Shown in pieces: positions 40,083 to 47,934 of a DNA stretch of 64,000 nucleotides. A program made the translations under genes and the position numbers. Positions within the stretch are counted from its first letter, which is position 1; each line of letters opens with the position of its first letter. Source of the stretch: Scardovia wiggsiae. GTDB taxonomy: Bacteria > Actinomycetota > Actinomycetes > Actinomycetales > Bifidobacteriaceae. The notes beneath the pieces are model-generated. The model saw only the letters and a program-made list of their open reading frames with translations. It ran no database searches and had not been told where the DNA came from. The DNA lies in contig NZ_CP157350.1 of NCBI RefSeq assembly GCF_051045985.1, forward strand, positions 186,001 through 250,000. Direction: 5' to 3'.

Positions 40083-41321
40083 ATGGCAGCTGCACAGGAC
40101 ATTCGGCTCATTACGTCTGAATCTGTTACGGAAGGGCATCCCGATAAAGTATGCGACCAGATATCTGATGCTATCCTTGATGAGCTCCTTAAGAAGGACC
40201 CTTCTTCGCATGTAGCAGTAGAAACGTGTGCAACGACAGGGCAGTTCCTTGTTTTTGGCGAGATCACGTCAGAAGGGTATGTCAATATCAATCAGATAGT
40301 GCGCGAGACATTGGAGCGTATAGGGTATACCAGTTCGGACATCGGGCTGGATGCGGGTTCTGCAGGGGTCCTTGTATCTATCAACGAGCAGAGCCCTGAG
40401 ATCAATGCAGGCGTATCCCGGCAGGCCGCAACGCAGGAGGAACGCTATGCCGTGCAGGGGGCCGGCGACCAGGGGATCATGTTCGGGTATGCCTGTGATG
40501 AGACTGACGCTTTTATGCCTCTGCCGATCGAACTTGCGCACCGGCTGGCGGAAAAGCTGGCATATGTGCGCAAAAAGGGGATCGTTGCGCATCTGAGGCC
40601 TGACGGTAAAACGCAGGTAACGGTGGAATATGATGGAAGCGGTGTGCCGCAGAGGGTCGATACCATAGTGATTTCTGCCCAGCATGATCCGGAGGCCTCC
40701 CAGGAATGGCTGCGCGGCGAGCTTATCCGGAATGTTATCAAGCCGGTACTTGACAGTACGCTGGCCTCGTGCAGGGGCGGCACAGTCAGGCATGATGATT
40801 ACAGGCTCCTGGTGAACCCTACGGGCTCCTTTGTGCTTGGCGGCCCTGCTGCTGATGCCGGTCTGACGGGCAGGAAAATCATCGTTGATACTTATGGCGG
40901 TGTGGGCCATCATGGCGGCGGCGCTTTCTCGGGGAAAGACCCCAGCAAGGTTGACCGTTCTGCAGCATATGCTTCCCGGTGGGTCGCCAAAAATATTGTT
41001 GCAGCAGGGCTTGCGCGTAAAGCTGAGGTCCAGCTGGCGTATGCAATAGGGGTGGCTGAACCGGTATCTGTTACTGTCGATACGATGGGGACGGGGACAG
41101 GCCCTGGGATAACTGATCCTGTGCTTGCGCAGGCGGTCCGGCAGGTGTTCGACCTGCGCCCTGCGGCTATTATTGATGAACTGGACCTTCTGAGGCCGAT
41201 ATACAGTAAAACTGCGGCATACGGGCATTTCGGCAGGGCAGATGAAAGCTTTACGTGGGAACAGACAGATAAAGCCGGCGAGCTCAGGGAAGCTGCGCTG
41301 TCTGCTGCCCGGCAGCAATGA
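40083..41321 (+). CDS. metK: S-adenosylmethionine synthetase
   Basis: MetK makes S-adenosylmethionine from ATP and methionine. The 412-residue protein contains 'TEGHPDKVCDQISDAILDE' at the start, 'GAGDQGIMFGYA' (methionine/ATP site) and the P-loop-like 'GGGAFSGKDPSKVDRSAAY'. The C-terminal domain carries the conserved 'AYGHFGR'. Order rpoZ-metK-priA-fmt is that of other bifidobacteria. No S-box or other SAM riboswitch is seen in the 64-bp stretch between the terminator and the start. Confidence 0.97.
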   Translation: MAAAQDIRLITSESVTEGHPDKVCDQISDAILDELLKKDPSSHVAVETCATTGQFLVFGEITSEGYVNINQIVRETLERIGYTSSDIGLDAGSAGVLVSINEQSPEINAGVSRQAATQEERYAVQGAGDQGIMFGYACDETDAFMPLPIELAHRLAEKLAYVRKKGIVAHLRPDGKTQVTVEYDGSGVPQRVDTIVISAQHDPEASQEWLRGELIRNVIKPVLDSTLASCRGGTVRHDDYRLLVNPTGSFVLGGPAADAGLTGRKIIVDTYGGVGHHGGGAFSGKDPSKVDRSAAYASRWVAKNIVAAGLARKAEVQLAYAIGVAEPVSVTVDTMGTGTGPGITDPVLAQAVRQVFDLRPAAIIDELDLLRPIYSKTAAYGHFGRADESFTWEQTDKAGELREAALSAARQQ

Positions 41322-41362
41322 CATACAATGACATAATGATATGGCTGTAGTAATCTGAAACT

Positions 41363-43669
41363 ATGGTAATAATAGGCGAGCAGATGGCCCTGGATGGCCT
41401 GGCGCCGCGCAGGAGGAAAAGCTCTGCGCATGTTAAGGTGCCGGCGGCCCGCCTCCCTGTTGCCCAGGTGGTTATTGACGTACAGGCTGCAAATCTGGGC
41501 CAGGCTTTTGATTATCTTGTTGAAGACAAACATTCCGACAGCGCTGTACCGGGGATGAGCGTGCGCGTGCGTTTCGGCGGCCGCCTTGTCAACGGCATTA
41601 TCTGGGACCGCGTGGAATCCAGCAGCACGCCCCGCAGCTCATTGAAATTCATTGAGCGTGTTATAGGCAGTTCGCCCGTTGCCCCCAGGCAGATGAGGCG
41701 TGATATTGAAGAGATAGCAGATTATTTTGCGGGTACGCGGGCTAATATCATCCGTCTTGCCATCCCCTCCCGCGTGGCAAAGGTAGACAAAGAGCCGCAG
41801 CCGGCGGTAGCGCGGCCCGTACAGGGAAAGCTGCCGGACAGTGCCCGGAAGGTGTATGAGGCGCAGACCCGGCGTGTGGAGGCATCTTACGGGCATATCG
41901 ACGACGTGGAGCGGGCATGGTCAGGATCTTCTCCGGCTGGTATTGTCTGGAATGCCATGCCGGGAGTAACTGCATGGGCTGATGATATCGTATGGCTGGT
42001 CAGCAGGAGTTTCCTTTCGCAGAGGCCGATAATAGTTGAGCTTCCGGATATCGCGCATATCAGGCTTGTCCACCAGCAGCTGCAGGCTGCGGGGTTCCTC
42101 CCTTTCGCGCTGCGCTCAGGGCGGGGCGTGTGGAATGGGGACTACTGCATCCTTGTCGGCGCTATGACCCCTGAGGAACGCTACCGTTCGTATATGGCGG
42201 TTGCGCAGGGGTCTGTACAGTGTGTGATCGGCACCCGTGCAGCAATGTACGCCCCTGTGCAGGGCAATGCTGTATTTGTTGCGGTGGATGATATCGCTTA
42301 CCAGAATGCAGACGGTTTTACCCCCTATGCCAATGTGCGTGATGTTATGCGCCTGCGCGCCCGCGGGCACAAAGGCATTTTTGTCGCATTGGGCCATAGC
42401 CGCAGCCCGCAGAGCCAGTGGGAAGTGTCAGGAAGGCAGCCGGGGGATGCTGCCATAGAGGTGGGGCAGGCTATTGAAGTGAGCCCTTTGCCGGCACCGT
42501 TGAAGAAAGCAATGCCGTGGGTCAGGCTGTTCAACCGTGAGGAGCTTGAGCGCCTTGCCGACCCCGCAATCGGTGCCCGTATCCCACATACCGCAGTCTC
42601 CATACTTAAAAATGCGCTGCGGTCCGGCCCTGTCCTCCTGTGTGTCCCGCATGACGGGCAGTCCATGGTATTTATCTGTTCCCGGTGCCGCCGTCAGGCG
42701 CGCTGCCTCCGATGTTCCGGGCCTTTGCAGCAGGGCTCGCGCAGGGATGGATCCCCGCGCTGCGCATGGTGCGGTGCTGCAGCGTCGCAGTGGTCCTGCC
42801 TCCATTGCGGGGGCAGCGCGATGCGCGTTATCCGTGTGGGGGCGCTGGGCACGGCCCAGGAGCTCCGCGGGCTTTTCCCCCGTACACGGATCGTTACTTC
42901 CACTCCAAACCAGCCGCGCGGCGTTATAGAACATATTGAGGACAGGCCTCAGGTAGTCATAGCATCCCCCGGGGCCGAACCGCAGATAGTCAGTACAGGG
43001 CTGACGCGCATGGAGCACCGTGAAGGCATCGGCGTGGAAAAGTCTGATACTGCCTACCAGAATATTGACGGCGCCTATCATCCAAGCTACAGGGCTGTTG
43101 CCATTGTTGATACATGGACAAGCCTGTATGCTTCGCACATGGATTCGCGTATTGATATCCTCACTGCGTGGATGCGCGCGGCTGCACTGTGCGCATCCCA
43201 TGAGGACGGTGGGCAGGTGCTCCTCCTGGGGGAATGCGAGCCTGCGATAGCGCAGTCCCTGATTGCTTGGGATCCCTCGTATCTGGCCCGAAAAGAGGTC
43301 GAGGAGCGTAAGGAGGCCGGCATGCCTCCTTCTGTTACTGCGGCGAATATATGGGGGCGGCGTGAAGTTGTGGAATGGGTGCTTAAAGATATCGGTGCGG
43401 ATATAGGTGCAGCCGATGTAGAATCTGATCTTGCCCTGCTGCCCTCGGGCATCCCGTCAGTACTGGGCCCTGTCCCCATACCGGAGCCGTCTAATATTTC
43501 TGACCGTCAGCTTGAGGGAAGCAATGACCGTGTGCGTGCTGTAGTCCGGGCCAGCCTGGACCGGACCGGGACGCTGTCCCGGCGGCTGCGTTCTGCAGCG
43601 GCGAAGCATGCAGCTTCCCGCGTCAAAGGGGAGCTGCATATCCAGATCGACCCTAAAAATTTGAGCTGA
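41363..43669 (+). CDS. priA: PriA-like primosomal protein N' lacking helicase motifs
   Basis: A 768-residue actinobacterial PriA homologue, presumed to act in replication restart. The N-terminal 3'-DNA-binding domain ('AQVVIDVQAANLGQAFDYLVED') and the zinc-binding insert ('CSRCRRQARCLRCSG', then 'CAWCGAAASQWSCLHCGG') are clear. The helicase core is degenerate: where Walker A should be it reads 'GIVWNAMPGVTAWADD' and the DEEH box reads 'VDDIAYQN'. This loss is known across actinobacteria, so it probably serves as a structural loader. The start could also be the ATG at 41384, which has AGGCGAG close by. Confidence 0.85.
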   Translation: MVIIGEQMALDGLAPRRRKSSAHVKVPAARLPVAQVVIDVQAANLGQAFDYLVEDKHSDSAVPGMSVRVRFGGRLVNGIIWDRVESSSTPRSSLKFIERVIGSSPVAPRQMRRDIEEIADYFAGTRANIIRLAIPSRVAKVDKEPQPAVARPVQGKLPDSARKVYEAQTRRVEASYGHIDDVERAWSGSSPAGIVWNAMPGVTAWADDIVWLVSRSFLSQRPIIVELPDIAHIRLVHQQLQAAGFLPFALRSGRGVWNGDYCILVGAMTPEERYRSYMAVAQGSVQCVIGTRAAMYAPVQGNAVFVAVDDIAYQNADGFTPYANVRDVMRLRARGHKGIFVALGHSRSPQSQWEVSGRQPGDAAIEVGQAIEVSPLPAPLKKAMPWVRLFNREELERLADPAIGARIPHTAVSILKNALRSGPVLLCVPHDGQSMVFICSRCRRQARCLRCSGPLQQGSRRDGSPRCAWCGAAASQWSCLHCGGSAMRVIRVGALGTAQELRGLFPRTRIVTSTPNQPRGVIEHIEDRPQVVIASPGAEPQIVSTGLTRMEHREGIGVEKSDTAYQNIDGAYHPSYRAVAIVDTWTSLYASHMDSRIDILTAWMRAAALCASHEDGGQVLLLGECEPAIAQSLIAWDPSYLARKEVEERKEAGMPPSVTAANIWGRREVVEWVLKDIGADIGAADVESDLALLPSGIPSVLGPVPIPEPSNISDRQLEGSNDRVRAVVRASLDRTGTLSRRLRSAAAKHAASRVKGELHIQIDPKNLS

Positions 43670-43675
43670 TATATT

Positions 43676-43691
43676 CCGTTTTTTTGAACGG
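43676..43691. terminator. Short hairpin between convergent priA and MFS genes
   Basis: CCGTT and AACGG flank a T6-rich loop in the 37-bp gap between two convergent genes. Only 5 bp, so weak evidence for a shared terminator. Confidence 0.3.
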
Positions 43692-43706
43692 CTCAGATGA
43701 GCCGGT

Positions 43707-45026
43707 TCACAGGTCCGCATCTTCCCATTTCTCAGGCCGGGGGACTGTGCGCAGTGATGTTGCAATAGAAATAACCAGGCTTATAGCGGCAAAAACTGCT
43801 GCAATCACAGCAGTTATAGTGAACCCATACTGCAGCTGGAGCACCGGCCCTATAGCTGCAGGCGTCACTGCGCCGAAAATGCCTACTGCTGTTTCAAATA
43901 CTGCTGTGGCGCGCCCCTGCATGGTATCCGGCGTTTTCCCGAATATGAATCCGTACAGGCCTGTGTTGAGCGATGGCAGCGGAAGCCCCATAAGTGAAAG
44001 GGATATCAGGACAGCCGTGTAGGAATGGAAAAAGATCAGGGGGATAAAACAGAGGGTGTCAAAGGCGAGAGAAAGGATAATAAGTTTTCCGGTAGGTATA
44101 CGGCTGGATACCCAGTTCGCCAGAAGCGAGCCGATAAGGGTCAGTGTCCCCATGCCTGAATCAAGCAAACCTATCAGTATGGAATCCGTCCCCTGAGCTA
44201 TGAGGTATATCTGGGCTCCGGCAACGATTGCAGTAAATGCAATATTGACCGTAGCCCCGACGGCGAGTGCTGCCATGAACTTCTTTTTTGACATGGCCCA
44301 GGCCAGCCCTTCGCGGAGGGTGCGGATAAAGCTGTGAAGGGGGTCCTGCCCTTGAGGTATTTCCTGGGCAGGGATTACTTCGGCTGTACCATTTTTCGGC
44401 TTTCCACCGGTACCCGGGCCGCTGCTGCCGCCCTTGAGGGCCGCTTTCCTTCCCTGAGAGGGAAGCTGAAGCGTAGCTGTCTGCCCGGCAGCATAGAAAA
44501 CCGCTGCAAAGGCTATGGGGAGCCAGGGGAAAACCCTGTACAGGAATCCCGCTGCAGTGCCGCCAAGCAGGCCTACCACTGATTCGCGGGTTTCCCGGAT
44601 TGCCTGTGCGCTGGCAAATTTTTCTGTAGGGACAAGGGATTTCAGGATAGCATCATTTGCAGTACCGCACAGGCCTACGAGAAGGCCATAGGCAGCAGTG
44701 ACGGCAATAAGCAGGGGGGTATTGAGCAGGTTAGCAGCAACCAGGACTGTAAAAATAACGGAAAGTATTATGCCGGCGGTATTCTCGATTATCATGAGTC
44801 GGCGCCTGTTGCAGCGGTCAGCTATAGCACCGCCAATCGGCATCATAACAAGGTTGATTATATTTTCGAGTGCGACGATAGCCCCCGTTACGGCTTCAGA
44901 ATGGGATACCTTCCATGCGAGCAGGGATACGGCGAAGCTCCGCACGGTAACAGCCAGGACATCTGTAGTATCGGCAAGGAACCACCAGCGGTAGTTGCGT
45001 ATTGTCCATAATGATCCGCGCTGCAT
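43707..45026 (-). CDS. Major facilitator superfamily exporter
   Basis: A 439-residue, about 12-helix MFS protein of the MFS_3 (EntS/macrolide-efflux-like) type, starting 'QRGSLWTIRNYRWWFLADTTDVLA' and carrying the loop 2-3 motif 'GGAIADRCNRRR'. The start at 45026 has a full AGGAGGA Shine-Dalgarno; a start at 45053 would place that site inside the coding region. A hydrophilic central loop (Gly/Lys rich, near residues 205-240) separates the halves. It is transcribed against priA and divergently from fmt. Substrate is unknown; drug or metabolite export is typical of the group. Confidence 0.85.
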   Translation of the reverse strand: MQRGSLWTIRNYRWWFLADTTDVLAVTVRSFAVSLLAWKVSHSEAVTGAIVALENIINLVMMPIGGAIADRCNRRRLMIIENTAGIILSVIFTVLVAANLLNTPLLIAVTAAYGLLVGLCGTANDAILKSLVPTEKFASAQAIRETRESVVGLLGGTAAGFLYRVFPWLPIAFAAVFYAAGQTATLQLPSQGRKAALKGGSSGPGTGGKPKNGTAEVIPAQEIPQGQDPLHSFIRTLREGLAWAMSKKKFMAALAVGATVNIAFTAIVAGAQIYLIAQGTDSILIGLLDSGMGTLTLIGSLLANWVSSRIPTGKLIILSLAFDTLCFIPLIFFHSYTAVLISLSLMGLPLPSLNTGLYGFIFGKTPDTMQGRATAVFETAVGIFGAVTPAAIGPVLQLQYGFTITAVIAAVFAAISLVISIATSLRTVPRPEKWEDADL

Positions 45027-45232
45027 TACCGTTCCTCCTGAAGTATGGCGCATGCTGTTCTTCCTGCATTACAGTGTACGCTTCCCCTGTGCACGCAATA
45101 GCGGCCAGGATTTTCATACGAGGGGAATAAATATTCAAGGCGTTTCCCGCTGCCGGGCCATAGCTGCCGTTCGGATGCGGAAGGTGCTGCAGCCGGCTGC
45201 GGTAGTCAGCCCTTTCGCTAAAGTAGGCAGGT

Positions 45233-46213
45233 ATGAGAATACTTTTTACCGGTACCCCTGAAGCGGCAGTTAAGCCCTTGCAGGCTCTCGCTTCCGCGGG
45301 CGGGGGTATGGAAGTCGTTGCTGTCCTTACCCGGCCTGATGCCCCGCAGGGCCGCGGGCGCAGGCTGGCGCCAAGCCCTGTGAAGGCTGCAGCTATGGAG
45401 CTCGGCCTGCCGGTGATCGAGGACAAACCCACGTCAGACGGTTTTTTTGAAGCAGTAGCACGTTTCAAGCCTGATATTGCCGCTGTGGTGGCATACGGCA
45501 GTATCCTGCGCCAGCCTGCGCTGGATGCTGTCCCCCTCGGATGGTTCAACCTCCATTTTTCCCTGCTGCCTCAGTACCGCGGAGCAGCCCCTGTGCAGAG
45601 GGCTATCTGGGCGGGTGAAACGGTTACGGGCGCTACAGTGTTTAAGATCGGTCCCGGCCTTGATAACGGCCCTGTAGCCGCACAGTCAACGGTTGAGATA
45701 GGGGCCCATGAAACATCCGGCGAACTGCTTGGCCGGCTGTCCGAAGACGGCTCGAACCTTCTGTGTGCAGCTTTGAAGGGCATAGCAGACGGCCATCTGG
45801 CTCTGGTTGAACAGCCTGAAGGGGTGTTTGAACCTGCCCCCAAGATACATCCTGATGATGCCAGGATCCGGTTTGATGTGCCTGCTTTTGCTGCTGACAG
45901 GCAGATCCGTGCCTGCACGCCGGAGCCCGGTGCATGGTGCCTGCTCCATAACCGTACGGAGACGGATGCACAGGGAGCAGAGGGGGGCATCAAACTCACT
46001 GTTGCCCGTGCCCATCCGGATATGTCTGATGATCCGCAGAAGCCTGCAGGGCTCCGGCCGGGCATGATTGCCGTGTCGAAAAAACATGTATGGATAGGGA
46101 CGCTTACTGATCCGCTGGAGCTTGACCAGGTGAAGCAGCAGGGGAAAAAACAGATGGCTGCAGCGGACTGGGCCCGGGGGGCAAGGCTGCCTGAAGGTGC
46201 TTATTGTGACTGA
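45233..46213 (+). CDS. fmt: Methionyl-tRNA formyltransferase
   Basis: Formylates initiator Met-tRNA using 10-formyl-THF. The 326-residue protein starts 'RILFTGTPEAAVKPL' and has the catalytic region 'FNLHFSLLPQYRGAAPVQRAIW' (near residues 103-124; Asn, His and Asp are the catalytic trio, the Asp being in 'GPGLDNGPV'). The C-terminal OB-fold domain follows from about residue 205. It overlaps the next gene, rsmB, a common pairing. Confidence 0.95.
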   Translation: MRILFTGTPEAAVKPLQALASAGGGMEVVAVLTRPDAPQGRGRRLAPSPVKAAAMELGLPVIEDKPTSDGFFEAVARFKPDIAAVVAYGSILRQPALDAVPLGWFNLHFSLLPQYRGAAPVQRAIWAGETVTGATVFKIGPGLDNGPVAAQSTVEIGAHETSGELLGRLSEDGSNLLCAALKGIADGHLALVEQPEGVFEPAPKIHPDDARIRFDVPAFAADRQIRACTPEPGAWCLLHNRTETDAQGAEGGIKLTVARAHPDMSDDPQKPAGLRPGMIAVSKKHVWIGTLTDPLELDQVKQQGKKQMAAADWARGARLPEGAYCD

Positions 46214-47738
46214 GCATTACAGCCGTCGGCGGCGGCATAGTAAGAATAACAAACAGAAAGCAGCACGGCCGGCCCGTAAAGGCGCGGGGGCCGGTAAGGC
46301 CGGCAACCCGCGTGAGCTGGCGTATCTTCTGCTTGCGCGCATACACAGTACTGACGCCTTTTCAAACCTTCTGGTACCGCGCGAGCTTTCCCGCTCTGCC
46401 CTGGATGCGCGGGATAAAGCGTTTGTTACTGAAGCCGTATACGGCTCCCTGCGCTGGCAGGGGCTACTTGATACCGTTATCAGCGCTGTTGCCCGTCGCC
46501 CTGTTGCCGGGATAAGTGCCCAGGCCATTGATATCCTTCGAAGCGGGGTTTACCAGATACTTTTCATGGGGACAGCCGGTTATGCTGCTGTCTCGCAGAA
46601 TGTGGACATCATGCGTAAGTATGCGCCGGGCCCTTTGCCCGGATTTGTGAATGCAGTGCTCCGCACAGTCACGCAGCGCCCCCGCCAGGAATGGGAGTCC
46701 CTGGTTGTATCGCGTATCCCTAAAGAAGATAAGGATAAGCGGCTGTCGGTGAGGTATTCCCATCCTGAGTGGACCGTCAGCCTGCTGCGTGAAGCGTGGG
46801 AAGGGGCCGGATACAGCCAGTACCAGGCTGCTGAGGGAGGGGCCGGTGCTGAGGGCCAGCTTGAGGCGATGCTTGCAGCCGATAATGAACCGCCGGACGT
46901 TGTTTTGTGCGCCCGCCCCGGGCTTATCAGTGTTGAAGATGTTATGGCGGAAGTGCACGGCATCGCGGGGACCCGGGGGACATGCGGGCATGGGCGTTTT
47001 TCGCCGTATTCCGTACATGTTAGAGGCGTCGATCCCCAAACACTGCCATCGGTCAGGCAGGGGCTGTGCGGCGTCGAGGATGAGGGCAGCCAGCTGGCAG
47101 CACTGGCGCTTGCCTTTTCGGTGCCGGTCAGCCGGGGCGAGCGCTGGCTTGATATGTGTGCCGGCCCCGGAGGCAAAGCGGCCCTCCTGGCTGCGTGTGC
47201 TGCGCAGCATGGAGCTGCGATCCTTGCCAATGAGCCTGCGCACCATCGGGCGGATCTCGTACGCAGCAGCCTCAGGCGCTTAGGCGCAGGGGCAGAAGGT
47301 GTTACTGAACATGATGGCCGCGAACTGGGGAAACTGTATCCGCACTCATTCGACCGCATACTTGTAGACGCGCCGTGTTCCGGGCTTGGAGCCCTTCGCC
47401 GCCGGCCGGAATCCCGATGGAGGAAAAAGCCCCAGGATGTTGCTGCGCTTGCGGCTCTCCAGCAGGGGCTTCTGTCTTCCGCATATGAGGCGCTGAAGCC
47501 GGGCGGGACTATGGCTTATGTAACATGTTCCCCGGTTGTTGCGGAAACGGCACGTATAGTGGACCCCTTCCTTAATTCCCATCCCGATATGCGGCGCATG
47601 GATACAGCCGCAGTTATCCACGGTATTTCTTCCGATCCCGGGATCCCGCTCCCTTCCCGTGCCGGCGACGTACAGCTGTTTGAACACCTGCATAATACGG
47701 ATCAGATGTTCATCAGCCTTCTGCATAAAATACAGTGA
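46206..47738 (+). CDS. rsmB: 16S rRNA m5C967 methyltransferase
   Basis: RsmB methylates C967 of 16S rRNA. The N-terminal NusB-like domain ('ELAYLLLARIHSTDAFSNLLVPREL', 'DKAFVTEAVYGSLRWQGLLD') is followed by a Rossmann methyltransferase with SAM motif 'WLDMCAGPGGKAALLAA', Cys motif 'VDAPCSGLGALRRRPE' and catalytic 'YVTCSPV'. The GTG at 46206 is chosen because GAAGG (46193-46197) lies 8 bases upstream; it sits inside the end of fmt, giving translational coupling. 510 residues; an Arg/Lys-rich N-terminal 35 residues is an extra RNA-binding-like extension. Confidence 0.94.
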   Translation: MTEHYSRRRRHSKNNKQKAARPARKGAGAGKAGNPRELAYLLLARIHSTDAFSNLLVPRELSRSALDARDKAFVTEAVYGSLRWQGLLDTVISAVARRPVAGISAQAIDILRSGVYQILFMGTAGYAAVSQNVDIMRKYAPGPLPGFVNAVLRTVTQRPRQEWESLVVSRIPKEDKDKRLSVRYSHPEWTVSLLREAWEGAGYSQYQAAEGGAGAEGQLEAMLAADNEPPDVVLCARPGLISVEDVMAEVHGIAGTRGTCGHGRFSPYSVHVRGVDPQTLPSVRQGLCGVEDEGSQLAALALAFSVPVSRGERWLDMCAGPGGKAALLAACAAQHGAAILANEPAHHRADLVRSSLRRLGAGAEGVTEHDGRELGKLYPHSFDRILVDAPCSGLGALRRRPESRWRKKPQDVAALAALQQGLLSSAYEALKPGGTMAYVTCSPVVAETARIVDPFLNSHPDMRRMDTAAVIHGISSDPGIPLPSRAGDVQLFEHLHNTDQMFISLLHKIQ

Positions 47739-47741
47739 GCT

Positions 47742-47766
47742 TCCCTGAAGATTTTGTTTTCAGGGG
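47742..47766 (+). terminator. Weak hairpin after rsmB
   Basis: TCCCTGAA (47742-47749) and TTCAGGGG (47759-47766) make an 8-bp stem with a T-rich loop, but no T run follows. Confidence 0.35.
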
Positions 47767-47803
47767 ACACGCTATAGCCGGGTTCGGTGGACGCAGATGA
47801 GGA

Positions 47804-47847
47804 AATTTTGTAAAATTAGAGAGTCACTATTTGAACGGTCTAATTTT
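47804..47847. promoter_or_regulatory. AT-rich palindrome and inverted repeat upstream of apuB
   Basis: A perfect 14-bp palindrome AATTTTGTAAAATT (47804-47817) overlaps a second inverted repeat, AAAATTAGA (47812-47820) with TCTAATTTT (47839-47847). They lie about 90-130 bases before the amylopullulanase ATG, where a sugar-responsive regulator would be expected to bind. No regulator can be named. Confidence 0.5.
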
Positions 47848-47934
47848 GCACGCAGACGGAGCCGCCGGCGTGCATATTAGCAGGAAATCAACAGTGCGTA
47901 TCCACCGAAGGGTGCGCAGACAGTAAGGTTAGGG

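Noticed and set aside
46464..47359. Two overlapping minus-strand frames of about 260 codons in rsmB
   Set aside because: Antisense shadows of a clear methyltransferase gene.
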